Assembly (NCBI RefSeq): GCF_964355755.1
Contig: NC_092676.1
Coordinates: 29,957,871 to 30,021,870 of the forward strand
Length of the DNA stretch: 64,000 bases
Source: Antedon mediterranea
Lineage: Eukaryota; Echinodermata; Crinoidea; Comatulida; Antedonidae
Reading direction: 5' to 3'
The notes below the pieces were generated by a model that saw only the letters and a list, made by a program, of their open reading frames with translations, was not told the origin of the DNA and made no database searches. The translations under genes and the position numbers were made by a program. This document shows, one piece after another, positions 41,701-50,474 of the stretch; within the stretch, counting starts at the first letter, position 1; each line of letters starts with the position of its first letter.

Positions 41701-44070
41701 AAGCTTTGTCTACACTATCAAAATTTATGTGACAAAAAATGTGATTTAGATTATGTTTTGATGGCTGTATGATAATTATTGTATCTATGTTTGTTGTTGA
41801 CATCTTTCTCACAGATTCTTATTTTAAAACTCCATCTACACTATCAAACTTTATGTGACAAAAAAATGTTATGTGCCCATATATGGATACGATGATGCTA
41901 TATCACACTTTTTTTGTCAAACTAGTAGACATAGCTTTATCCTTTCCAGCCACAGATTATTAATTAAATGAACTTAACATTTTTTTTACAGATTTCCATA
42001 AACTGCTTTAGTCAGGTGATCACAGTTGATCTTATTCCAAATGGTTCACAGGTGCCGGTTACAAGCAAGGTAAGAAATTACTTTTTAAATTTTTTTAATT
42101 TTTATTCGCCAATAACAGGAGGGTAACATTTTTAATTACTGTATTTGTAATTCTTTGTGTCCATATATGGGTACATCATATAAATAGGCTGTTCTAAAGT
42201 GAATACCAGGAATTGTTTTTACAAGGCCTTGTATCTTTAAGTTGTTTTTTTTTTCAGAACCGACAAATTTATGTTGATTGTTATGTCCAGTACTTTCTTA
42301 CAACCAGTGTGTCAAAGCAATTTGAGGTACATTCTCTTTCAGTTCTGTTTGTGTAATTTTGTTTCTGTAATTATCCTCTCCTCATATTGCATGGAATATT
42401 TTAGATACTAATGGTAGTAACATTTTAAATGTTGTTAAACATTGTACAACATTTATTAATATATTATGTTTTGGTTGTTTTTTTATCAGGCCTTTTCTCA
42501 TGGTTTTCACTTGATGTGTGGTGGTCCCGCATTGAAACTGTTTCAAGCTGAGGAAACAGAACTACTTGTGTGTGGTAATCCTGACTTAGATTTCATAGCT
42601 CTAGAATCTTGTACTACATATGAAGATGGCTTCACCAGGTTAGCTTGAATAAATTGATAGTTGAAATGAGGTTTTGGCCCTCCCCACAGAACATTGCAAA
42701 ATGTTCAATTTAAAAGTTGAGTTTCTGCTATTCTTTTAAAATTATGGTGATAAAATTGAGTACCACCACCACTATATTTAACCAGCTTTAAAAAACTCAC
42801 CTTTTCAACAAATATGTCGATAAACCATATTCAATTCAGTTGAGATCCATTTATATTTTATGGTCTGTCACTCATTTTTATTTCTCTTTTTTATTTATTT
42901 CATGGATTACTTTTATTTTTATGAAGGACATAGAGGCTTTATGCATTATGCGCTTAAAAGTCCAAATTTATTGTTGTTGTTAATATTATTATTTAAGTTA
43001 CTTATTCTTACATAATAAGGCTCAATTTTGTATTGTTTTGTTATGAATTTGGTTGTATACATTTTTCCCCAGACACCATCGAACTATTAAAGCTTTCTGG
43101 AGTGTTGTTCACAGCTTAGATGAAACACAGAAAAAGAAGTTGCTGAATTTTATAACTGGAAGTGACAGGGTAAGGTTTTCTATCTCTATTTATTTTGAGT
43201 AAAATAATAACTAAAAATCTGGTTTCCATATAGCAAGTAGGGCGACATTGGACAATGTAGTCAATGGTATGTCTCCTAATACTTAAATTTATTATTATTT
43301 GTCTGTGATAGAATAAACCTATTGGGACAGGTGTATTTTTCATTTCATTTGTCGTAAATGAGTTGAAAACATATTGCAAAGCAAATGTGTGTATGTGCAT
43401 TTCATGACAATATAACAATAATAAACTGAACAACTAAACCGCCCAGTGATATGTTGAAAATGAATTGATTAATTTAGAAACGATAACGATGAGGGAAGCT
43501 CTATCAAACTAATTTGACAAAAAAAGTATTATGTGTCCAAATATGGTAGTAATATGACCAAAGATGGTTGTGATATGGTCCATAACATGGCACATCACAT
43601 TTTTTTTGTCACATAAAGTTTGATAGTGTAGACAGAACTTAAGAATGAGAAACTGCATTGTAAATTCATTTTTTGTAATGACCTTATTTATTTTATATAC
43701 TTATATAATTATATACAAATATATTTTTGTCTCGTCGTTTATGGGTGACAAGAAATCTCTTCTTGCAAGATCCTCTATTAATGGTATTTTGTATTTTCTC
43801 ATTATAAATGACCACTCTTTTTTATTGCATTGCTTTTACCATTGATAGAAACTAATAAATGTTGAATCATTATTATTATTTCAGGTGCCTGTAAAGGGGT
43901 TATCAAGTCTTCCAATAGTGATCCAACGACATGGACCAGATAGTGACCGCCTTCCTACTGCTATGACGTGCTTTAATCGTCTGCTTCTTCCATCTTACGC
44001 TTCCAAAGACAAACTCAGAAATCGTTTAACAATTGCACTGGAAAATGGAAAAGGCTTTGGCCTTACATAA
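35715..44070 (+). CDS. UBE3A: UBE3A/E6AP-type HECT E3 ubiquitin ligase (20 coding exons)
   Basis: HECT ligases take ubiquitin from an E2 onto a catalytic Cys and pass it to substrates. Exons: 35715-35857, 36028-36138, 36266-36474, 36683-36746, 36868-37371, 37481-37733, 38039-38140, 38362-38535, 38808-39007, 39168-39284, 39700-39805, 39891-39968, 40496-40699, 41057-41174, 41384-41619, 41992-42069, 42258-42326, 42490-42638, 43073-43169, 43885-44070. They sum to 3198 nt (1065 residues plus stop). An AZUL zinc domain (about 117-175, NGCGNEQCRNKFCASC) and the UBE3A-like VGIILGLAIYNGIILDVHFP identify the family. The HECT domain spans about 715-1065, with the catalytic Cys about 1033 in TCFNRLLLPSY. 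Human UBE3A is about 850-875 residues; the surplus is a Ser/Lys-rich insert (about 177-428). HECTD2 was considered, but it lacks AZUL. AATAAA at 44266 is a likely polyadenylation signal. Confidence 0.9.
36811..36850. mobile_element. MITE family A left end, 18 bp upstream of a UBE3A exon
   Basis: AGCTCTCTCTACACTATCAA plus ACTTTATGTAGTAAAAAAT is the left end of family A, truncated. It supplies the sequence just upstream of the TTTTCATAG acceptor of exon 5 (start 36868). Confidence 0.7.
38164..38293. mobile_element. MITE family A copy (UBE3A intron 7)
   Basis: Ends are AGCTCTGTCTAAACTACCAA and CATAGTGTAGACAGCT, flanked by TAA on both sides. The interior matches the family. Confidence 0.85.
38608..38774. 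mobile_element. MITE family A copy, complete (UBE3A intron 8)
   Basis: Ends are AGCCCTTTCTACACTATCAA and TTTGATAGTGTAGACAGAGC, flanked by TAA. The interior has two ATATGGTAGTGATATG phrases. Confidence 0.9.
39411..39520. pseudogene. Decayed tandem copy of UBE3A exon 10 in intron 10
   Basis: TTGATGTTGCAAAAGTTCTT, GATATCCTTTATGATGGCAA and CACACTATCTGAA closely match exon 10 (39168-39284: GTTGCAGAAGTTCTTGAAAT, CTTTATGACGCCAACACATT). A TTTATTTAG acceptor-like site precedes it. The copy has an early in-frame stop and no good donor, so it is a ghost exon. Flanking AGTCAAGAAGATACATCTAA also occurs twice (39361 and 39511), which shows that a ~150-bp block was duplicated. Confidence 0.8.
40094..40344. 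mobile_element. ~250-bp inverted-repeat element (UBE3A intron 12)
   Basis: GAGCACATTTGGACGGAATA plus AATTTACATGTGTAA at the left is matched in reverse by TTACACATGTAACTGATTTT plus ACGTCCGAACACAGCC at the right. It has the structure of a MITE. The reading frame inside it has no support as a gene. Confidence 0.6.
40820..40998 (-). mobile_element. tRNA-derived SINE, antisense copy (UBE3A intron 13)
   Basis: Read on the minus strand, it carries ATGCTTGGCTACCAATCTAA and CTAATGACAAATTACAACTC, the same blocks as the sense copy at 12702-12940. The B-box region is degraded. Confidence 0.7.
41699..41938. mobile_element. Two MITE family A copies, one partial (UBE3A intron 15)
   Basis: A left fragment (41699-41746, GCTTTGTCTACACTATCAAA) is followed by a second copy (41825-41938, CTCCATCTACACTATCAAAC). 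The second copy ends in a shortened TAGTAGACATAGCT right terminus. An intervening block partly duplicates GATGGCTGTATTGTATG. Confidence 0.75.
43496..43640. mobile_element. MITE family A copy (UBE3A intron 19)
   Basis: The left end is shortened (AAGCTCTATCAAACTAATTT). The right end is full (AGTTTGATAGTGTAGACAGA). Interior phrases match the family. Confidence 0.8.
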
Positions 44071-44763
44071 CTATCAATTATAATAGTTATAGAGTTGATA
44101 TACAAATAGCATATGGCAAATACATGTTTATACAGCCGAAATGAATTAAACAAAAAAAAAAAGAAAAAAGTCTTATACAATCCACTACTTATCTATTGTA
44201 TATCAAATGTATGGAAATGTTTTATTTTTTATATTAATGAAATGTATTTATTTTGTATTGATTGCAATAAAAAACAGTTTATAGAAATGATTTTAAATGT
44301 GTTCTTTGTATTGCTAATTATAAATAATTGATAATAACAAAACATTCATCAAAACTGTGAAATTTAGAAGACTTTATTAGCAACTCATCTATTTTTACTA
44401 TCATTCGTTGATGAAGTTTTGAAGCCCCGCCTCCATGACTAAAGCCTCCCTGGCTTTCTATAAAACTTGTAAAATGAAAAATAATTCACCGTATTCGTCG
44501 GGTCAGTTAAATTTGTCAATATAATTTTAAACGCGTTTTATTAGTCAAACGTTACACTGCTTCGTTATTTTAGCATAGAGTGTGCTGCCTTTGTTGACGC
44601 GAAAACAATATGTTTGACGTATATGAGCAGACTGCGCTTTCACACGCATAACTCTCAAATGATCTGTTTACATGTGAAACGGCGGTTTACTTAAAAATGT
44701 TTTTTTGTTTGCAGTTACTTAGCTATTTATTTTACCAAAATACTTTATCTTGTATTGGTTATA
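44071..44763. promoter_or_regulatory. UBE3A 3' UTR and putative IRAK1BP1 promoter
   Basis: AATAAA at 44266-44271 likely ends the UBE3A transcript. About 490 bases then separate it from the IRAK1BP1 ATG. The stretch 44390-44700 is less AT-rich than its surroundings, with a CCCCGCCTCC block at 44424 and several CG dinucleotides (GACGCG, ACGCGTTTTA). That fits a promoter, but no TATA box or initiator is clear. Confidence 0.35.
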
Positions 44764-45860
44764 ATGTCGTATAAGCCCTCTAGAGTGTATGCATCGCTTT
44801 TAGACCAGTCAAATACCCCTACTAATAATAAAAATCAAGGTAATCCTAGGCCTAAAACGTCAACAGAAATCGAGGTGACAGCGACAGCAGAAGCCAGGCA
44901 AGTGCCGAATAGAGCCAATGTAACCGTGGTTGTTAGTAGTCGTAAAGAGGTAGCTGCTGAGGCTAAGAACAGTGTGGCAAGACGAACAGATTATATTTTT
45001 CAAGCTCTACATACATTCCAAGTAAAGGTATATATAGCTTAACCGTTCGTTCACACATTTTCCATATTATTACATTACATATTTTACATTACATATTTTA
45101 CATTTGCACAAATACAAATAGGTTTATGCCCTTTTTATTACAATTTTTTGTAGGAAGGAGATGTTTCAAGAACTGATTCATTACAAAGAGAGGATGGCTT
45201 GTATGTAATGACTACGGAACTTTTAGTCACATTTGTAGACATTGAGAAATGCTTAGCTGTTACTAATCTTCTGGTAGAAAAGTTAGATGATTCTGTTATT
45301 ATAACTCAACCAGAATTTCACCATACACCTCACAGTGTAGAAGAACTAAGGTCAGTTATAAATACAATAAGTACATAATAATTTCAAACTCTAACCCATC
45401 TTGTTTAAGCTCTGAACCCCAATTAGAAACTTTCATGCAAAATAGACTGTGTGCCTCATCACTATATTTTGATCCTCTTGAATAAATAACTAAATTTGAT
45501 TACATTTTATAAAAGAGTGCACTTTTACATGAATTTGTACAATTACCATTTGATATTGAATTTAAATGTTTCTTTTTGAATCCTAGAAAACAAGTTTTAA
45601 TAAAAGCAGTCTCCAACTGTCGCCAAAAAGCAGATAACATCGGCCTTCTCCTGGGTCAAGTCGTTGGTCAACCAAACAAGATCATAGAAGAGTATACAAA
45701 AGAATGGGAAGGACCAGAAACGGCACCTACAACTGAACGGTTAGGTAAATCACTGACGATGCAACAAAGAATTGCAAATGCTACAGTGCATGTGAAAGCT
45801 AAGGTGAAGATTAACTTTGAGATGATGGCAAAGGAAAAAGCTAAAGCCACTACAAGGTAG
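44764..45860 (+). CDS. IRAK1BP1: IRAK1BP1-like SIMPL-domain protein (3 exons)
   Basis: In mammals, IRAK1BP1 (SIMPL) binds IRAK1 and modulates NF-kappaB signalling; the role in this organism is inferred. Exons are 44764-45027, 45154-45350 and 45587-45860 (735 nt, 244 residues plus stop). The SIMPL domain covers most of the protein: VPNRANVTVVVSSRKEVAAE at about residues 47-66, LVEKLDDSVIITQPEFHHTP in exon 2, and KEWEGP plus SLTMQQRIANATVHVKAKV in exon 3, all close to the vertebrate protein. Length compares with about 260 residues in human. The ATG at 44764 is used because the reading-frame extension upstream starts only with TTG at 44755. The gene lies about 690 bases downstream of UBE3A on the same strand, with no sign of shared function. 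Confidence 0.92.
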
Positions 45861-46009
45861 CATAGGACATATTAGCTAAACATGTGTCTACTGGACTAAC
45901 TATGGATTTATCTTTAATCACCATTAGCGTGTAACTCGGCAATTACAGGATCGATAAACTATTTAATAATTAATAGTTTTATATTTAGCCTTATTTAGTC
46001 GTGAGTGAC

Positions 46010-46645
46010 AACCCTGGCACTATGTCAGGATTGAACCCCGGCACTATGTCAGGATTGAACCCTGGCACTATGTCAGGATTGAACCCCGGCACTATGTCAG
46101 GATTGAACCCTGGCACTATGTCAGGATTGAACCCCGGCACTATGTCAGGATTGAACCCCGGCACTATGTCAGGATTGAACCCTGGCACTATGTCAGGATT
46201 GAACCCTGGCACTATGTCAGGATTGAACCCTGGCACTATGTCAGGATTGAACCCTGGTACTATGTCAGGATTGAACCCTGGCACTATGTCAGGATTGAAC
46301 CCTGGCACTATGTCAGGATTGAACCCTGGCACTATGTCAGGATTGAACCCTGGCACTATGTCAGGATTGAACCCTGGCACTATGTCAGGATTGAACCCCG
46401 GCACTATGTCAGGATTGAACCCTGGCACTACAGTATGTCAGGATTGAACCCTGGCACTATGTTAGGATTGAACCCTGGCACTATGTCAGGATTGAACCCT
46501 GGCACTATGTCAGGATTGAACCCTGGCACTATGTCAGGATTGAACCCTGGCACTATGTCAGGATTGAACCCCGGCACTATGTCAGTATTGAACCCCGGCA
46601 CTATGTCAGGATTGAACCCCGGCACTATGTCAGGATTGAACCCCA
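46010..46645. repeat. 24-bp minisatellite, ~26 copies, built on a tRNA-like B box
   Basis: The unit AACCCYGGCACTATGTCAGG-ATTG repeats about 26 times with T/C changes and one 3-base irregularity near 46430. Its reverse complement contains GGGTTCAATCCTGACATAGT, of which GGTTCAATCC resembles the B box of tRNA promoters. The last unit runs directly into the tRNA-like head at 46630-46696. Long frames on both strands (SGLNPGTM and PGFNPDIV repeats) are artefacts of the 24-base period. Confidence 0.92.
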
Positions 46646-46696
46646 GACTTCGTATTGGAAGACAAGCATGTTAACCACCAAGCTACAGCACCACTA
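46630..46696 (-). mobile_element. tRNA-like SINE head
   Basis: On the minus strand this reads GTGGTGCTGTAGCTTGGTGG-TTAACATGCTTGTCTTCCAA-TACGAAGTCTGGGGTTCAAT-CC. It holds an A-box-like TAGCTTGGTGG and a B-box-like GGTTCAATCC at about the spacing found in tRNA genes. It is a SINE promoter region rather than a functional tRNA, because a proper acceptor stem is not visible. Confidence 0.65.
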
Positions 46697-48251
46697 CATT
46701 ATAAGCCACTCATTGTCAAAGTACATTAAAAAGCTTGGCACTGTTTAAATTTTCTTTTAAGCTTGGTTTCTACTATGACGTAACACAATGACGTAGATAC
46801 AACACAAGCAAGTTGACCAAAATAATCATTGCTTGTGATTGGTCAAACCACCTGCGTTACATGTTGTGTCTCTATGGGAACCAAGCAGCAGTACTAATAA
46901 TTATTTCAGATACACTGATAATGCCCTATGTTGCCTGTAATTGTATTGTTCACTCATGTGTGTCTGTTGTAATATTGCTGTCTTGGACTAATCTCTATTT
47001 ATTACAGATTCTGTTGGTATTTTGTGGTTCAAATAAAACCCTAAAAATAGGTTGAATTTTTGTAAATAAATTGTCAATTGGTAAATAATACGGTATACAG
47101 TAATATTTGTTTGCATTTTGAAAATTAAATCAACGTTTTCTTTACGTGTATTATAATTTATTATACAATATGGTATTTTTTAGATTTTATTTGTATATAT
47201 ATAATATTAGGCTTTCAAAATGATTGTATAACTTTGACCTTTTGTTGTATAAGCACGAACTTAATTATTCAAATGAATATTAATTTATAATAATCTAATG
47301 CTTTTGACAACCATCCGAAATCCTCTGATTTAATGAAGTTCACTTTTCATCGATCAGAATTGATTTATTATTGATTTTAAACACACTGTTGTACCTGGTC
47401 ATTGATGCGTTTGTAATCAGAACGATTGTGCAGGAGTTTGTTGATGAATGCAAGTGTGTGTATGGTACTGCAAAGTAAACAAATACTGTATTTATATTCA
47501 ATAACTTGGGAACATTTCATTGAAGAAAATAACACAGTTTTGTAAAGAATGTACACGTATCGGCTGTGAACATCGATTATGGTTTTTGAAAGCGTCTCCG
47601 TTATTTACTACAGTAGTTCAAACCTGTATACAGCCATGGAACCAATACAAGGAATAGTAGGCCTATTATATTCCAGTGCATTTGATAAAAGTGATTGTAT
47701 GTAGCATGTAAGGAACGTGTGGGCACCTTTTTGCCGACAATTGCTGGTGTGAGTCTACAGTGGTTTACCGTTTCCTTTTCTATTGTCCTTTTCTATTGGT
47801 AAAATCTGATAAATATAGGCCTAACTGGTCATGTCAATTTTCGCTATTTATATTTTTGGATTTAATTTGACTCAATATCGTTTTTCTCTTTTGCCGAAAA
47901 CATTGCTGGTTTGATGTTATAGCCTACAGTGTGGTCTATCGTTTCTATTTTATATTGATAACATCTGGTAACTTTAAACTGGTCATGTCAAGTTTTGCTA
48001 TTTTGATTTAATTTGAATCAATTATAGCTTTTCTCTTTTGCCGAAAACATTGCTTGTTTTATGTTATAGACTACAGTTGTTTCCGTTTCCATTTATACTG
48101 AAATTTTCTATAACATCTGGTAACTTCAACTGGTCATGTCAATTTACGCTATTTTATAATTTGGATTTAATTTGAATCAATATCATTTTTCTGTATTAAA
48201 ATTAATACGCATTGATCAGAATTTTGTCTAGAAGCTTCTAATCAAGTAGCA
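46697..48251. other. IRAK1BP1-CHST intergenic region
   Basis: A family D MITE lies at about 46756-46892 (AAGCTTGGTTTCTACTATGA faces GTGTCTCTATGGGAACCAAG). AATAAA at 47032 could end the IRAK1BP1 transcript. From about 47727 to 48195, a ~150-bp block is repeated three times just upstream of the sulfotransferase gene. Its shared phrases are CTCTTTTGCCGAAAACATTG, CATCTGGTAACTT, AACTGGTCATGTCAA and GGATTTAATTTGAATCAAT. I see no gene in this stretch. Confidence 0.55.
47727..48195. repeat. Three ~150-bp direct repeats upstream of the sulfotransferase gene
   Basis: Each unit holds TTTTGCCGAAAACATTGCTG or a variant, a GTTATAG/CTACAGT block, a TAACATCTGGTAACTT block and AACTGGTCATGTCAA. The last unit ends about 55 bases before the ATG at 48252. 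They may lie in the promoter or 5' UTR; function is unknown. Confidence 0.7.
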
Positions 48252-49541
48252 ATGAAATCAACAAGAAGGTATTCATATTTTTCAATCTTGATTGTGGCCG
48301 TGTTTATATTTATTTTAATAAGAGCACCGTACGAGAACAATACAGTGGACAATAGCAGTCATTATTTCGCTAAACCCCTCCATAGGAGTTTTATAGCAAT
48401 GAGGGGACGTTTATTTTCTAAAAATAAACTTGATCCTATGAGTTTACAGCAAAATTCCAGTTTAAATGCTATAAAGCACAAAGGTATACACATCCTGGCT
48501 ATTGGACGAACAGGTTCGTCTTTCTTGGGTCAGATTATAGCACAGCATCCTCAGGTATTTTACATGTTTGAACCCGGTCGTATACTTGATAATCAACGGA
48601 AGACTCCAGATCAGAAAATTTATAAGAACCCAAAGAATTTAGTTAACTATGTTGATATGATCGCGTCTATATACCATTGTAGATTTGATAATATGAAGTC
48701 GTACTTGAAAGCAATTATGCAACTTTCTTTCAATTCGAGACTACAAGAAATTCCAGATTTAACAGAGAAAAATCTTTGTAGGCCCACTAGAGGAGTGTCT
48801 CGCCGCAAACAAAATGAGTCTTTATCTACGAAATGTGAGCCTGTCAGCCGTGAATTGACGCACAAATGTCAAAATAAAACGTTTACAGTCATCAAAACTA
48901 TTCGAATTCATAACATCACAAACTTTACCAAATTAGTAAACGACGATGATGTTGATTTTAAAATATTACATCTAATACGAGATCCACGAGGCATGATTTT
49001 GTCAAATCTCAGAGCTTGGCATAGAGATGTGATTCACGCTATGAATGAAGAACACCGTTCTCTTTTTGATGCCAACGACTTACCTTCAGAACTTTACGAG
49101 TATTTAAACAACTGGTGTAAAGATTGGATAGAAAATGCCGACTTTGGATATTCCAAGATTCCGTCATCACAATACTTGTCAGTCAGATACGAAGACATAT
49201 CACTTTCTCCAATAGAATCAGCAACAAAGATATATGCAAAGCTTGGTTTAGGTGCTCTTACAAGTGATATTATTGAATGGATTAATAACAGTACATCCGG
49301 GTATAAAGGTGGTTCGTATGCTCTTTCTCGAAATTCTACTTTGAATGCTGAGAAATGGCGTCGAAGTATGACGTATGAACTCGCTGAACGAATACAAGAA
49401 ATGGACAATTGTGGAAAGTTTATGGATGTTTTCGGTTACAAAAAGGTTAAAAGTCCCGAGGAATTGCATGATTCGAGTTTGTCATTGATTGGAAAATATT
49501 CGAAATCTTCGTTCAAAGCGCGTAAGAACCATAAACCATAA
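48252..49541 (+). CDS. Carbohydrate 6-O-sulfotransferase-like protein (CHST family, intronless)
   Basis: The 429-residue protein looks like a Golgi type II membrane enzyme that moves sulfate from PAPS to a sugar hydroxyl. Residues about 8-24 form the single membrane anchor after a short basic tail. The 5'-phosphosulfate-binding loop is AIGRTGSSFLGQII (83-96), and the 3'-phosphate-binding motif is ILHLIRDPRGMILSNLR (238-254). FYMFEPGR (103-110) is also shared with the GlcNAc/Gal/GalNAc 6-O-sulfotransferase group (CHST1, 3, 5, 6, 7). The luminal domain has several N-glycosylation sites (NKT, NIT, NNST, NST). A single coding exon is common in this family. Which sugar and position are modified cannot be told from sequence, so no symbol is given. 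Confidence 0.88.
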   Translation: MKSTRRYSYFSILIVAVFIFILIRAPYENNTVDNSSHYFAKPLHRSFIAMRGRLFSKNKLDPMSLQQNSSLNAIKHKGIHILAIGRTGSSFLGQIIAQHPQVFYMFEPGRILDNQRKTPDQKIYKNPKNLVNYVDMIASIYHCRFDNMKSYLKAIMQLSFNSRLQEIPDLTEKNLCRPTRGVSRRKQNESLSTKCEPVSRELTHKCQNKTFTVIKTIRIHNITNFTKLVNDDDVDFKILHLIRDPRGMILSNLRAWHRDVIHAMNEEHRSLFDANDLPSELYEYLNNWCKDWIENADFGYSKIPSSQYLSVRYEDISLSPIESATKIYAKLGLGALTSDIIEWINNSTSGYKGGSYALSRNSTLNAEKWRRSMTYELAERIQEMDNCGKFMDVFGYKKVKSPEELHDSSLSLIGKYSKSSFKARKNHKP

Positions 49542-50474
49542 TGCAACACCCGAGAGTGCAAGTCAGCAGGACTTCGGAGGAAATACAACTGAGAGAGGGT
49601 CTTTAAAGTACTTTCTTTAGTATGCCATTAACGTAACCATCAATGGATTCTCGACGAAATGTTCACTACTAATATATAAAACATAATTAATAATATTATA
49701 CTGCAAAAAAAAATCTGTAAAATAGGCATAATTATTGATATTTAGTTAGATAGGCTAGTTCATCCCTGAGATTAGTAGAACGTTTAGAAGAAAAGTTTGA
49801 AAATTTTAATTTTTTGAAACAAATGTTTTTTCTCAAATTTTATACCCAAGGAAAGCCACACGCGACCATTAATTACATGTGCAAATTATAACCGAGACAA
49901 CAATAATACCATAATATATATATATATGATTATAAAAAGAACAATTAAGTGAGTTAACCAATCACAGATTAGTTCGGACAAATCCACTCACGTCGTGATT
50001 TGTCAAATTACTCTCGAGTCTCGACGCGCTTACGTACCTCAGTTGAATTAAATTGGCCAATGATTTGCTTTTATAAAATGTTTTTATTAGTTTTATTAAA
50101 ATTAGATCATACTGGATGTGTAGTTTTTGTTTTTTTAATGAAAAATTCTTTTGGACGTGAACGTGACAGGACACAAAGCAGACGATCGATCGTACAGTAC
50201 ACTCTTGACCAATCACAATTGACACTTCGGGATACGATGTTCATGTGATTATACGAAAGCATATCATTGGTGCGCGCAAAGGCAGCAAGAAGAATGGAGC
50301 ACGTGTGATAATGCATTGATGAAGTGTTGTTGTTGTTGTTGAAATCATACCACAAACAAGGAGAATTGTTCATACAGTAGGCCTAGCCTAGGCCCTAGTG
50401 TAAATTGATAGCACATGGTCGGTGGTTCAGGTTTTTTTTTATTCAGAGATAATATTTATATCACCATTTAAAAT
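49542..50474. other. CHST-PGGHG intergenic region
   Basis: No gene is visible. The first part is AT-rich 3' flank with a TATATATATAT run near 49915. Short palindromic and TAGGCCTA blocks (GTAGGCCTAGCCTAGGCCC near 50380) appear just before the PGGHG start and probably belong to its promoter. Reading frames here are short and lack domains. Confidence 0.4.

Noticed and set aside
44755-44763. Upstream start for IRAK1BP1
   Set aside because: The codon at 44755 is TTG; the first ATG is at 44764.
45991-46674. Long overlapping reading frames on both strands (SGLNPGTM and PGFNPDIV repeats)
   Set aside because: They exist only because the 24-bp minisatellite has a period divisible by three; no start context, splice sites or known domain support a repetitive protein.
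46630-46696. Functional tRNA gene
   Set aside because: A and B boxes are recognisable, but the acceptor stem and a terminator are missing, and the B box is part of a tandem array; a SINE head fits better.
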